Origin: Caulobacter vibrioides OR37 | GTDB taxonomy: Bacteria > Pseudomonadota > Alphaproteobacteria > Caulobacterales > Caulobacteraceae | NCBI RefSeq assembly: GCF_000372645.1 | Contig: NZ_APMP01000006.1 | Location: forward strand, 124,001 to 188,000 | Reading direction: 5' to 3' | DNA length: 64,000 nucleotides | In this document: in pieces, positions 8,860 to 17,908 of the stretch | Position numbering within the stretch: position 1 is the first letter of the stretch | Layout: every line of letters starts with the position of its first letter | Translations under genes and position numbers: made by a program | Notes under the pieces: generated by a model | Told to the model about the DNA's origin: nothing | The model's database searches: none | The model's input: only the letters and a program-made list of their open reading frames with translations

Positions 8860-10212
8860 ATGCGCACGGACTATCTCGGCAACCCGGTCAGCACGAACGC
8901 CGACGCCGCCCTGGCCGCCATCGACAATTTCGTCGATGGTTTCCTGGGCTACGAGGCGCGGGCGGCCGAGGTGATCGGCGCGGCCGAGGTCCACCCCGAC
9001 GAGGTGCTGCTCAACGCCTACGCCGCGACGCTCTGGCTGCTGCTGGAGGCGCCGGAGGCCGCCGAACGCGCCGCGCCGCACCTCGCCCGCGCCCAGGCCC
9101 TGGCTGGCGACACCCATCCGCGCGAGCGAGCCTTCGTCAATTTCGTGACCGCCTGGTCGGCCGACGACATCCCCGCCGCCCTGGCCATCGCCGAGTCGAT
9201 CCTGGCGCGATGGCCCCGCGACCTGCTGACGCTGAAGCTCCGCCACTATCACGACTTCAACCACGGCGACTTCCCGGCGATGCTGCGCGCCGCCAGCGCC
9301 GTCCTGCCCGCCGCCGAGGACGTGGCCTATCTGCACGGCATGTTGGCCTTCGCCTATGAGCAGTGCCACCTGCTGCCCGAGGCGGAAGCCGCCGCGCGTC
9401 GCGCCCTGGCGCTGAAGCGCAAGGAGCCCTGGGCCCAGCACGCCTTGGCCCATGTGATGCTGACCCAAGGCCGCGTCGCCGAGGGCGTGGCGTTCCTGGA
9501 AAGCGCCCGCGACGACTGGACGGGGCTTAACTCGTTCATGGACACGCATCTCTGGTGGCACCTGGCGCTGTTCTATCTGAGCCAGGGCAAGTTCGACGCG
9601 GCCCTCGCCATCCATGACGACCACTGCTGGGCTCAGGCCAAGGACTATTCCCAGGATCAGGTCGGCGCCGTTTCGCTGCTGGCGCGGCTGGAGCTGGCCG
9701 GCGTCGATGTCGGCGACCGCTGGAGCGATCTGGCCGATCACCTGACCGTCCGCGCCGCCGATGTCGTCCAGCCGTTCCTGACCCTGCAGTATCTGTACGG
9801 CCTGGCCCGCGCGGATCGCCCCGAGGCCGACACGCTGCTGGCCGCCGTGCGCCGCGCGGCGCTGGAGGCTCCCGACCATGTCCGCGAGACCTGGCGCGAG
9901 GTCGCCCTGCCGGCCGCCGAGGGCCTAGTCGCCCACGCGCGCGGCGACTTCGCCAGCGCCTTGCGCGGCCTGCGCGCCGCCCTGCCCCGCCTGGTCGAGA
10001 TCGGCGGCAGCCATGCCCAGCGCGACCTGTTCGAACAGCTGATCCTGGACGCCCTGATCCGCGCCGGTCGCCTGTCCGAGGCGCAGCAGGCGCTGGAACT
10101 GCGGCGCGGCTTCGATCCCGATGGCGTGCCCCTGAACCGCGCCCTGGCCGAGATCTACGATCGCCTGGACCTCCCCGCCGAGGCCGCCAAGGCCCGGGCT
10201 CGCCTGGCGTGA
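8860..10212 (+). CDS. Tetratricopeptide-repeat protein, TTC38-like
   Basis: 450 residues with no signal peptide. The sequence is almost entirely helical, with TPR-like periodicity (Ala, Leu and acidic pairs). The central segment HALAHVMLTQGRVAEGVAFL and the following HLWWHLALFYL recall the TTC38 family, whose biochemical role is unknown. The last four bases overlap the GTG of the next gene, so it is probably co-expressed with the ABC importer. No enzyme motif is visible. Confidence 0.75.
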   Translation: MRTDYLGNPVSTNADAALAAIDNFVDGFLGYEARAAEVIGAAEVHPDEVLLNAYAATLWLLLEAPEAAERAAPHLARAQALAGDTHPRERAFVNFVTAWSADDIPAALAIAESILARWPRDLLTLKLRHYHDFNHGDFPAMLRAASAVLPAAEDVAYLHGMLAFAYEQCHLLPEAEAAARRALALKRKEPWAQHALAHVMLTQGRVAEGVAFLESARDDWTGLNSFMDTHLWWHLALFYLSQGKFDAALAIHDDHCWAQAKDYSQDQVGAVSLLARLELAGVDVGDRWSDLADHLTVRAADVVQPFLTLQYLYGLARADRPEADTLLAAVRRAALEAPDHVRETWREVALPAAEGLVAHARGDFASALRGLRAALPRLVEIGGSHAQRDLFEQLILDALIRAGRLSEAQQALELRRGFDPDGVPLNRALAEIYDRLDLPAEAAKARARLA

Positions 10213-12755
10213 AGGTCAGCGCGTTTCTTGGTCTGGCGGCGGCCTGCCTGCTGGCCTTCGCGCCGGTCGCCCAGGCCGCGCCGAAGGACACGGTGACGGT
10301 CGCCCTGCAACTGGAGCCGCCGAACCTCGATCCGACCTCCGGCGCGGCCGTGGCGGTCGACGAGGTCGTGTATGGCGCGGTGTTCGAGGGCCTGGTGCGG
10401 CTCGACGCCCAGGGCGCGGTCAAGCCGCTGCTGGCGACGTGGTGGGAGATCGCGCCCGACGGCCTGACCTACACCTTCCACCTGCGCGACGGGGTGAAGT
10501 TCCAGGACGGGACTCCGTTCGACGCCAGCATCGTCAAGTTCAGCCTGGAGCGCGCCATCGCGCCGGGCTCGACCAACGTCCAGAAGCAGGCGCTGAGCGT
10601 GATCCGCCAGGTCGAGGTCGTCGACCCGCGCACCGTGCGCCTGCATCTCTCCGCCCCCTACAGCGACCTCCTCTACACCCTGGCCTGGGGCGACAGCGTC
10701 ATGGTCTCGCCGAAGTCGGTCGCGACCTTGGCGACCGCGCCGGTCGGCACGGGTCCGTTCAGGTTCGTCGGCTGGCGGCGCGGCGACGCGATCACCCTGG
10801 TCCGTAACGACGGCTACTGGGGCCAGCCCGCCAAACTGAAGACGGTGCGCTTTCGGTTTATCGGCGACCCGGCGGCGGCCTTCGCGGCGATCAAGACCCA
10901 CGAGATCGACGCCTTCCCCGACTATCCGGCTCCGGAGAATCTGGCCCAGCTGCGCGCCGATCCGGCGCTGAAGGTGATCACCGGCTCCAGCGAGGGCGAG
11001 GTGATCCTGGCCATCAACGAGCGGGTCGGGCCGCTGGCCGACGTCCGGGTGCGCCGGGCCATCCAGCACGCGCTGGACCGCCGGGCGATCATCGACGGGG
11101 CGATGTACGGATACGGAACGCCGATCGGCAGCCATTTCCCGCCCCAGAACGCCGCCTATGTCGACCTCACCGGCCTCTATCCGCACGATGTCGCCAAGGC
11201 CAAGGCGCTGCTGGCTCAGGCCGGCTATCCCAACGGGCTCGACCTGACCCTGAAGCTGCCGCCGCCCAACTACGCCCGCCGCAGCGGCGAGATCGTCGCC
11301 GCCCAGCTGGCCAAGGCGGGGATCCGCGTGAAGATCGAGACCCTCGAGTGGGCCCAGTGGCTGGATCAGGTCTATGGCCGTCACGTCTTCGACCTGACCA
11401 TTGTCAGCCACGCCGAGCCGATGGACTACGGCATCTACGACAAGGACGACTACTATTTCGGCTATCACAGCGCGGCGTTCCACCGGCTGATGCAGGCGCT
11501 GGAAGCCGCCACCGACGAGGGCCAGCGCACGGCGATCCTGGGCCAAATCCAGCGCCAGATCGCCCAGGACGCGGTCAACGGCTTCCTGTTCCAGTTCCCG
11601 CGCCTGGGGGTGTTCGACGCGCGGCTCAAGGACTTCTGGCTCAACGCCCCAACCCAGACCATCGACCTGCGCGCGGCGTCGTTCGGCGGCGCGGGCGGTG
11701 CGGAAGCCTCCACCCAGACGACCAGCGGAGCGGCGGGCGCGATCTTCGGCGGGGTCCTGGCTCTCGCCGTCGCGGGCGGTCTCGCCCTGGTCGCGGTCCG
11801 CTTCGGCGCGGCCTATCTGGCGGGCCGGGCGGCGGTCATGCTCCTGACCCTGCTGGTCGCCAGCCTCGTGGTCTTCACCATCATCCAGGTCGCGCCCGGA
11901 GACCCGGCCGCCTACATGCTGGGCCTGAACGCCAGCCCCGAAGCGATCGCCAACCTGCGCCACCAGATGGGTCTCGAAGGCCCCGCGGCTCAGCGTTACC
12001 TGGCCTGGCTTCTTGGCCTGCTCCATGGCGACTTCGGCGTCAGCTACACCTATCAGACGCCGGTCGCGGCGCTGATCGCCGAGCGCATCGGCGTCTCGCT
12101 GCCGCTGGCCGGACTGGCCATGGCGCTGTCGATCATCATCGGCGCGCCGATCGGCGCCCTGGCGGCGGCGCGGCGCGGCAAGGCGGCCGACACGCTGGTC
12201 ATGGGCCTGACCCAGATCGGCGTCGCCATTCCGAACTTCTGGTTCGCGGTGCTGCTGGTCATGGTGTTCTCGATCGGTCTGAAGTGGGTCTCGGCCGGCG
12301 GCTTCCCCGGCTGGGAGGCGGGTCTGGTTCCGGCGCTGAAGGCCTTGGCCCTGCCCGCGATCGCCCTGGCCGCGCCCCAGGCGGCGATCATCGCCCGCGT
12401 GGTTCGCTCGGCTCTGATCGACACCCTGACCGAGGACTGGATGCGCACCGCCCGCGCCAAGGGCCTGACGGCGGGACAGGCGCTATGGCGTCACGGCCTG
12501 CCCAACGCCCTGATCCCCGTACTGACGATCCTTGGCCTGCAGTTTCCCTTCCTGCTGGCCGGCGGGGTGATCATCGAGAACGTCTTCTTCCTGCCGGGCC
12601 TGGGGCGGCTGGTCCTGCAAGCCGTCACCCAGCGCGACCTGATCGTGGCGCAGGGCGTGGTGATGCTGTTGGTCTTCGTCGTGGTGTCCGCCAACTTCCT
12701 GGTCGACCTGGCCTATCTCCTGGTCGATCCGCGCCTGCGGAGCCGCGCCCGATGA
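10209..12755 (+). CDS. Fused solute-binding protein and DppB-type permease of a peptide-family ABC importer
   Basis: 848 residues in one open frame. Residues 1-23 are a signal peptide ending AQA. Residues 24 to about 500 are a family 5 solute-binding protein (LEPPNLDPTSG, GLVRLD, FHLRDGVKFQDGTPFDA, VGTGPFRFVGW). Residues about 509-531 are an extra hydrophobic helix. Residues about 535-848 are an Opp/Dpp-type inner-membrane permease, with GDPAAYMLG near the start, the cytoplasmic-loop EAA segment (DWMRTARAKGL) and the terminal LVDPRLR. The extra helix would return the chain to the cytoplasm, where DppB-type permeases begin, so the topology is sensible. GTG start overlaps the previous stop; the next gene overlaps by four bases. 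Confidence 0.9.
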   Translation: MKVSAFLGLAAACLLAFAPVAQAAPKDTVTVALQLEPPNLDPTSGAAVAVDEVVYGAVFEGLVRLDAQGAVKPLLATWWEIAPDGLTYTFHLRDGVKFQDGTPFDASIVKFSLERAIAPGSTNVQKQALSVIRQVEVVDPRTVRLHLSAPYSDLLYTLAWGDSVMVSPKSVATLATAPVGTGPFRFVGWRRGDAITLVRNDGYWGQPAKLKTVRFRFIGDPAAAFAAIKTHEIDAFPDYPAPENLAQLRADPALKVITGSSEGEVILAINERVGPLADVRVRRAIQHALDRRAIIDGAMYGYGTPIGSHFPPQNAAYVDLTGLYPHDVAKAKALLAQAGYPNGLDLTLKLPPPNYARRSGEIVAAQLAKAGIRVKIETLEWAQWLDQVYGRHVFDLTIVSHAEPMDYGIYDKDDYYFGYHSAAFHRLMQALEAATDEGQRTAILGQIQRQIAQDAVNGFLFQFPRLGVFDARLKDFWLNAPTQTIDLRAASFGGAGGAEASTQTTSGAAGAIFGGVLALAVAGGLALVAVRFGAAYLAGRAAVMLLTLLVASLVVFTIIQVAPGDPAAYMLGLNASPEAIANLRHQMGLEGPAAQRYLAWLLGLLHGDFGVSYTYQTPVAALIAERIGVSLPLAGLAMALSIIIGAPIGALAAARRGKAADTLVMGLTQIGVAIPNFWFAVLLVMVFSIGLKWVSAGGFPGWEAGLVPALKALALPAIALAAPQAAIIARVVRSALIDTLTEDWMRTARAKGLTAGQALWRHGLPNALIPVLTILGLQFPFLLAGGVIIENVFFLPGLGRLVLQAVTQRDLIVAQGVVMLLVFVVVSANFLVDLAYLLVDPRLRSRAR

Positions 12756-13576
12756 GCCGCGCGCGCCGCCCTCTCGCTCTTGTCGTCGGTGGGATCATCA
12801 CCAGCGGCTTTATCGCCGCCGCCCTGCTGTCGCGGATCTGGACGCCCTACGACGTCGCGGCCTTCGACATCGACCATCGGCTGCAAGGCCCCTCGGCGGC
12901 CCACTGGCTGGGCCTGGATCACTTTGGCCGCGACGTGTTGTCGATGATCCTCGTCGGCGCGGGCAACGCGCTGTCGGTGTCGCTGGTGGCGGTGCTGCTG
13001 GGCGCCGGGATCGGCGTTCCGCTGGGCCTGCTGGCCGCGGCCCGACGCGGCCTCGTCGACGAGCTGGTCATGCGCGCCACGGACGTCGTCTTCGCCTTCC
13101 CGGCCCTGATCCTAGCCATCCTAATCACCGCCGCCCTGGGTCCCGGCGCGATCAACGCGATCATCGCCATCGGGGTCTTCAACGTGCCGGTCTTCGCGCG
13201 ACTGACGCGCGGCTCGGCCCTTTCGCTGTGGACCCGCGACTACGTCCTGGCGGCCCGCGCGGCGGGCAAGGGTCCGGCGCGGATTTCGCTGGAGCACATC
13301 GCGCCGGGCCTGGCCAGCGTGCTGATCGTCCAGGCGACCTTGCAGTTCTCGCTGGGCGTGATCGCCGAGGCGGGACTTTCGTATGTCGGCCTGGGCGTCC
13401 AGCCGCCGGCCGCCAGCTGGGGCAAGATGCTGGCCGACGCCCAGACCCTGGCGGCCATCGCGCCGCTGCAGGCGGTCTTCCCCGGCCTGGCCATCGTGAT
13501 CACCGTGTTGGGCCTGAACCTGCTGGGCGACGGCCTGCGCGATCGCCTGGACCCCCGCCTCGACGGAGAGCCCTGA
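12752..13576 (+). CDS. DppC-type ABC importer permease
   Basis: 274 residues starting at the ATG that overlaps the previous stop (ATGA). Several membrane helices, the typical early segment HWLGLDHFGRDVLSMILVGA, the EAA loop (DYVLAARAAGKG) and the C-terminal AGLSYVGLGVQPPAASWG and GDGLRDRLDPR identify the second inner-membrane permease of a peptide/nickel-family importer. It pairs with the permease half of the preceding fusion protein. Confidence 0.93.
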   Translation: MSRARRPLALVVGGIITSGFIAAALLSRIWTPYDVAAFDIDHRLQGPSAAHWLGLDHFGRDVLSMILVGAGNALSVSLVAVLLGAGIGVPLGLLAAARRGLVDELVMRATDVVFAFPALILAILITAALGPGAINAIIAIGVFNVPVFARLTRGSALSLWTRDYVLAARAAGKGPARISLEHIAPGLASVLIVQATLQFSLGVIAEAGLSYVGLGVQPPAASWGKMLADAQTLAAIAPLQAVFPGLAIVITVLGLNLLGDGLRDRLDPRLDGEP

Positions 13577-15177
13577 TGGCCCTGCTGGAGATCGAGGCGC
13601 TCAAGGTCGCCATCGGCGACAAGCCGATCCTGAACGGCCTGTCCCTGTCGCTGGACGCCGGCGACGTGCTGGGCGTCGTCGGGGAATCCGGCAGCGGCAA
13701 ATCGATGACCGCCCTTTCGATCCTGGGCCTGCCGCCGACGGGCGCGCGGATCGAGGGCGCGATCCGGTTCGAGGGGCGAGATCTCGTCGGCCTTTCCGAC
13801 GCCGCGATGTCTGGCCTGCGGGGCGACCGCGTCGGCATGGTGTTCCAGGAGCCGATGACGGCGCTGAACCCGGTGATGACCATCGGCGAGCAGGTGGCCG
13901 AGGTCGCGCGCCTGCATCGCAAGGCTTCCCGCGCCCAAGCCCGAGCCGCCGCCCGCGAAAGCCTGGACCGCGTGGGCCTGAAGGACATCCCGCTGAGCCG
14001 CTATCCGCACGAGCTGTCGGGCGGCCAGCGCCAGCGAGTGGCCATCGCCATCGCCGTCGTCTGCTCGCCTCGCCTGCTGATCGCCGACGAGCCGACCACG
14101 GCGTTGGACGTCACCACCCAGGCTCAGATCATGGACCTGCTTCTGCGCCTGGTGCGCGAGGACGGCGCGGCCCTGATCCTGATCAGCCACGACCTGGCCT
14201 TGGTGGCCCAGGCCGCCGACCGCCTGGCCGTGATGAAGGATGGCCAGATCGTCGAACAGGGCGAGACCGGCGCCCTGCTGACAGCCCTCTCCCATCCCTA
14301 TACGCGCGCCCTCGTCGCCCATGCCGAGCACGCGCCGACGCGGGTTCGAAAGCCCGATCCCGCCGCGCCAGCCGTTCTGGAAGCCCGCGACCTGGTCCGC
14401 GACTTTCCCGGTCCCCGCCGAGGGCTGCGTCGCGCCCCCACGTTCCGCGCCCTGTCGAACGTGTCGCTGGCCATCCGGCCGGGCGAGATCGTCGGCCTGG
14501 TCGGCGAGTCCGGCAGCGGCAAGTCGACCTTGCTGCGCGCCCTCCTGGCGCTGGACCCGGTCCAGGGCGGACAGGTGCTCCTGGCCGGCGAGCCCTTGAC
14601 GCCGACCTCGCCTCCCCGGCGACGGCGAGCCATACAGATCGTTTTCCAAGACCCGCAGGGCAGTCTCGATCCGCGCTGGACCGTCGATCGGCTGGTGGCC
14701 GAGCCGCTGCGCCTGCTGGATGCTCGGCTCTCCGCCCAAGCCCGTCGCGCTCGGGTCGAGGCGGTCCTGGCCCAGGTCGGCCTGCCGTCCGAGGCCGCCG
14801 ACCGCTATCCGCACCAGTTCAGCGGCGGTCAGCGCCAGCGCATCGCCATCGCCCGCGCCCTGATCGTCGAGCCGGCCGTCATCGCGCTGGACGAAGCGGT
14901 CTCGGCCCTCGACGTCACGGTCCGCGCCGAGGTGCTGGACCTGCTGGCCAAGCTTTCCGACGAGCTGGGGGTAGCGTACCTGTTCGTGACCCACGACATG
15001 AGCCTGGCGCGCGGCCTGACCGATCGGGTGCTGGTGATGCAGCGGGGACGCATCGTCGAGAGCGGCCCGACCGCCGAGGTGTTCGCGGCGCCGAAGCATC
15101 CGTACACGGCCGAACTGATCGCCGCGACGCCGAACCTGGCGGGGACCCTGGCCGCCCGCTTCGGCGACGGGATCTAG
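13576..15177 (+). CDS. Double ATPase subunit of the peptide-type ABC importer
   Basis: 533 residues from ATG at 13576, which shares one base with the previous stop. Two complete nucleotide-binding domains are fused: each has Walker A GESGSGKS, a signature ([12 protein letters not shown] in the first, [12 protein letters not shown] in the second) and Walker B ([12 protein letters not shown] and [12 protein letters not shown]). This is the architecture of YejF/GsiA-type ATPases and replaces separate DppD and DppF. It closes the locus starting at the receptor; the importer therefore needs only three polypeptides. Confidence 0.94.
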   Translation: MALLEIEALKVAIGDKPILNGLSLSLDAGDVLGVVGESGSGKSMTALSILGLPPTGARIEGAIRFEGRDLVGLSDAAMSGLRGDRVGMVFQEPMTALNPVMTIGEQVAEVARLHRKASRAQARAAARESLDRVGLKDIPLSRYPHELSGGQRQRVAIAIAVVCSPRLLIADEPTTALDVTTQAQIMDLLLRLVREDGAALILISHDLALVAQAADRLAVMKDGQIVEQGETGALLTALSHPYTRALVAHAEHAPTRVRKPDPAAPAVLEARDLVRDFPGPRRGLRRAPTFRALSNVSLAIRPGEIVGLVGESGSGKSTLLRALLALDPVQGGQVLLAGEPLTPTSPPRRRRAIQIVFQDPQGSLDPRWTVDRLVAEPLRLLDARLSAQARRARVEAVLAQVGLPSEAADRYPHQFSGGQRQRIAIARALIVEPAVIALDEAVSALDVTVRAEVLDLLAKLSDELGVAYLFVTHDMSLARGLTDRVLVMQRGRIVESGPTAEVFAAPKHPYTAELIAATPNLAGTLAARFGDGI

Positions 15178-15307
15178 CCCGGATGGGGTCGAGGGAGACA
15201 TAAAGCGCGAGGATGCCGGCGGTCTCGCTCCCGAAAAGGCTTGTCGGCGTCGCGGGATAACCTACATCGAAGCCCTCGGGCGAAAGCCCCACCTAGGAAT
15301 TTGAGCC

Positions 15308-15820
15308 ATGGCCGAAACCACCGAAACCGCGATCCTCGCCGGCGGCTGCTTCTGGGGCGTCCAGGATCTGCTGCGCCGCTACACGGGGGTGCTGAAGACC
15401 CGCGTCGGCTACACGGGCGGCGAGGTCGCCAACGCCACCTACCGCAACCACCGCGGCCACGCCGAAGCGATCGAGATCATCTTCGACCCCGCGCTGATCA
15501 GCTATCGCCAGCTGCTGGAGTTCTTCTTCCAAATCCACGACCCGACGACGCTGAACCGTCAGGGCAACGATATCGGCGACAGCTATCGCTCCGCGATCTT
15601 CTACACCAGCGAAGCCCAGAAAGAGGTCGCGCTGGACACCATCGCCGATGTCGACGCCTCTGGCCTGTGGCCGGGCAAGGTGGTCACCGAGGTGACGCCC
15701 GCCAGCACCTTCTGGGAGGCCGAGCCGGAGCACCAGGACTACCTGGAGCGCATCCCCAACGGCTACACCTGCCACTTCATCCGCCCGGGCTGGAAGCTCC
15801 CGGCGCGGGCGGCGAGCTAG
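15308..15820 (+). CDS. msrA: Peptide methionine-(S)-S-oxide reductase MsrA
   Basis: 170 residues, normal for MsrA. The catalytic motif GCFWG is at residues 12-16, followed by VGYTGG and the conserved [12 protein letters not shown]. It reduces methionine-S-sulfoxide in proteins and free methionine, using thioredoxin to recycle. An AGGA Shine-Dalgarno sits upstream of ATG 15308. It stands alone, ended by the hairpin at 15832. Confidence 0.96.
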   Translation: MAETTETAILAGGCFWGVQDLLRRYTGVLKTRVGYTGGEVANATYRNHRGHAEAIEIIFDPALISYRQLLEFFFQIHDPTTLNRQGNDIGDSYRSAIFYTSEAQKEVALDTIADVDASGLWPGKVVTEVTPASTFWEAEPEHQDYLERIPNGYTCHFIRPGWKLPARAAS

Positions 15821-15831
15821 ACGTACAGTCG

Positions 15832-15862
15832 AAGGGCGGGCCAGTGGCCCGCCCTTTCTTTT
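15832..15862 (+). terminator. Rho-independent terminator of msrA
   Basis: An 11-bp perfect stem (AAGGGCGGGCC with GGCCCGCCCTT), a 3-nt loop, then TCTTTTT. It lies between convergent msrA and malate synthase; the U-run is on the msrA side only. Confidence 0.9.
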
Positions 15863-15865
15863 TGA

Positions 15866-17446
15866 TCAGGAAATCAGTTCGTAGGCCGGCAGGGTCAGGA
15901 ACTCTTCCAGCGTGTCGGAAAGCACCATCTGGGTGAACAGATGCGCGGCCTCCTCCAGGCGCGGCGAGCCGAAGTCGCGGCGCAGGTCGGCCATCTCCTG
16001 GGTGAAGAGGCTAATGAACAGCTCCGAGGTCAGCACCCGGCCGTCGTCCAGCGTCGCGGCCAGACGGACCCACTGCCATAGCTGCGTGCGGCAGATCTCG
16101 GCCGTCGCCGCGTCTTCCATCAGGTTGTAGAGCGGCACGGCCCCGCGACCTTCCAGCCACGCCTGGGTGTACCGAACGCCGACGCGGATGTTCTCGCGAA
16201 CCCCGGCCTCGGTGCGCACGCCGTCATGCAGCTCTAGCATCTGGGCCTGGGTGATTTCCAGGTCAGCCAGCGTCTTGTCACGCTGGTTCGGCGTGGGCAT
16301 CAGGCGATCGAACACCTCCATGGCCACCGGCACGAGATCGGGGTGGGCCACCCAGGTGCCGTCATGGCCCGCGCCGGCCTCGCGCTCCTTGTCCGCCTTG
16401 ACCTTGGCGAAGGCCGCCTGGTTGGCCGCGTCGTCGCCCTTCACCGGGATCTGGGCCGCCATGCCGCCCATGGCGAACGCGCCGCGACGGTGGCAGGTCT
16501 GGATCAGCTTCAGCGAATAGGCGCCCAGGAAGGCCTTGCCCATAACCATCGCCGAGCGGTCGGGGGTGAGGAATCCGGCGCGACGCCCCAGGCGCTTGAT
16601 GAACGAGAAGATGTAGTCCCAGCGACCGCAGTTCAGGCCGACGATGTGATCCTTCAGCTCGAACAGGATCTCGTCCATCTCGAAGGCGGCCGGGATCGTC
16701 TCGATCAGCACCGTGGCCTTGATCGTGCCGACCGGCAGGCCCAGCGCTTCCTGGGCTCGGACGAAGACGTCGTTCCACAGGCGCGCCTCGAGGTGGCTCT
16801 CCAGCTTGGGCAGGTAGAAGTAAGGGCCCGAGCCCCGCTCCAGCGTCGCCCTGGCGTTATGGAAGGCGTAGAGACCGAAGTCGAACAGGGCGCCGGCGAC
16901 GATCTGGCCGTCGACCTCAAGATTGCGCTCCATCAGGTGCCAGCCGCGCGGGCGGATCTTCAGCACCGCCGGGTTCGGCCCCAGGGCGTAGGCCTTGCCG
17001 GACTTGGCGTCGACGTGGGTCAGTTCCCCGTGCCAGCGATCCTTCAGATTGATCTGCCCCTCGACGACATTGGCCCAGGTCGGGGCCGTGGCGTCCTCGA
17101 AGTCGGCCATGAACACCTTGGCCCCGCAGTTCAGGGCGTTGATGATCATCTTGCGATCGACCGGCCCGGTGATCTCGACGCGGCGGTCCAGCAGGTCGGC
17201 GGGGACCGGCGCGACGCTCCAATCCGCGGCGCGGACGTGCGCGGTCTCCGGCAGGAAATCTGGCAGCTCGCCAGCGTCGAAACGGCGCTGACGCGCCTGG
17301 CGGGCCGCCAGCAGCTCGCGACGGCGGGGCTCGAAGCGGCGATGCAGGTCAGCCACGAAGGCCAGCGCCTCGGGGGTCAGCACTTCTACCGCGCGCCCCT
17401 CGACGGGACCGGTGACCTGGATGTTGGCGGCGATATCGAGCGGCAT
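15866..17446 (-). CDS. aceB: Malate synthase A
   Basis: 526 residues from ATG 17446 (MPLDIAAN), which has GGAA upstream; E. coli AceB is of similar length. Longer in-frame upstream codons look non-coding. Diagnostic segments are GPVDRKMIINALNCGAKVF and MADFEDATAPTW, then GRWDYIFSFIK and the C-terminal MEDAATAEICRTQLWQW. It condenses glyoxylate with acetyl-CoA to malate, the second step of the glyoxylate shunt. It follows isocitrate lyase on the same strand with a small gene between. A 190-bp repeat-containing gap separates it from that small gene, so it may have a partly separate promoter. Confidence 0.95.
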   Translation of the reverse strand: MPLDIAANIQVTGPVEGRAVEVLTPEALAFVADLHRRFEPRRRELLAARQARQRRFDAGELPDFLPETAHVRAADWSVAPVPADLLDRRVEITGPVDRKMIINALNCGAKVFMADFEDATAPTWANVVEGQINLKDRWHGELTHVDAKSGKAYALGPNPAVLKIRPRGWHLMERNLEVDGQIVAGALFDFGLYAFHNARATLERGSGPYFYLPKLESHLEARLWNDVFVRAQEALGLPVGTIKATVLIETIPAAFEMDEILFELKDHIVGLNCGRWDYIFSFIKRLGRRAGFLTPDRSAMVMGKAFLGAYSLKLIQTCHRRGAFAMGGMAAQIPVKGDDAANQAAFAKVKADKEREAGAGHDGTWVAHPDLVPVAMEVFDRLMPTPNQRDKTLADLEITQAQMLELHDGVRTEAGVRENIRVGVRYTQAWLEGRGAVPLYNLMEDAATAEICRTQLWQWVRLAATLDDGRVLTSELFISLFTQEMADLRRDFGSPRLEEAAHLFTQMVLSDTLEEFLTLPAYELIS

Positions 17447-17484
17447 GGGAAGCTTTCCGTGGGTAGGCTTGTGGGGCCGAAACC

Positions 17485-17610
17485 TCGTCCTTCGACAAGC
17501 TCGGGACGATGTTTCTCTTGCGGCCGTTTCTACTGCAAGCGTTTGAACTGGACGTCTCATCGCGACGTTCGCAATGGTCCTCACCCTCCACGGATCGAAG
17601 GGCGAGGACC
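17485..17610. repeat. Two short inverted repeats in the gap before aceB
   Basis: TCGTCC (17485) and GGGACGA (17503) flank TTCGACAAGCTC, a wording often found in dispersed repeats of GC-rich alphaproteobacteria. A second dyad joins GGTCCTC (17576) with GAGGACC (17604). The stretch 17447-17637 shows no gene. Confidence 0.5.
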
Positions 17611-17637
17611 ACGCACCGACGCCGGACTTTCTCGGCC

Positions 17638-17871
17638 TTAAGCGCTCTTTTCGGCGCCTTTTTCGCGGACCGTCGGAACGATCTGGTCGCCCCAGTTGCC
17701 CGAACCGTCGTGATGGCGCGAGGTGCGCACCAGTTCCACCGAGTAGCCGGCGGCGATGGCGCGCTGCACGGCGTCATTCAGACGGTGGGCGGCCTCGGCC
17801 ACGCGATCCACCGCCCGCTTCTGGGCGTCGGTGTCCGGCATGGCGGCGGGGGCGAATTGCGTGGCGGTCAT
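17638..17871 (-). CDS. Small conserved-looking protein between aceA and aceB
   Basis: 77 residues, starting at ATG 17871 with a strong Shine-Dalgarno (GAGGAG, 8 bases away). No signal peptide or membrane helix. The middle (QKRAVDRVAEAAHRLNDAVQ) is a probable amphipathic helix, followed by GYSVELVRTSRHHDG. It lies 37 bases after isocitrate lyase on the same strand, so it is probably in the same transcript. I do not recognise a function; position suggests an accessory to the glyoxylate shunt. Confidence 0.7.
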   Translation of the reverse strand: MTATQFAPAAMPDTDAQKRAVDRVAEAAHRLNDAVQRAIAAGYSVELVRTSRHHDGSGNWGDQIVPTVREKGAEKSA

Positions 17872-17908
17872 GGCTTTGCTCCTCGGTCGAAAGGGTGGGG
17901 TTCGCGGC

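Noticed and set aside
11348-12751. Upstream extension of the DppC permease frame
   Set aside because: This part is Arg/Gly/Pro-rich out-of-frame reading of the binding-protein/permease fusion; the real start is the overlapping ATG at 12752.
13228-13575. Upstream extension of the double ATPase
   Set aside because: It is a shadow of the DppC gene; the ATPase domain begins exactly at ATG 13576.
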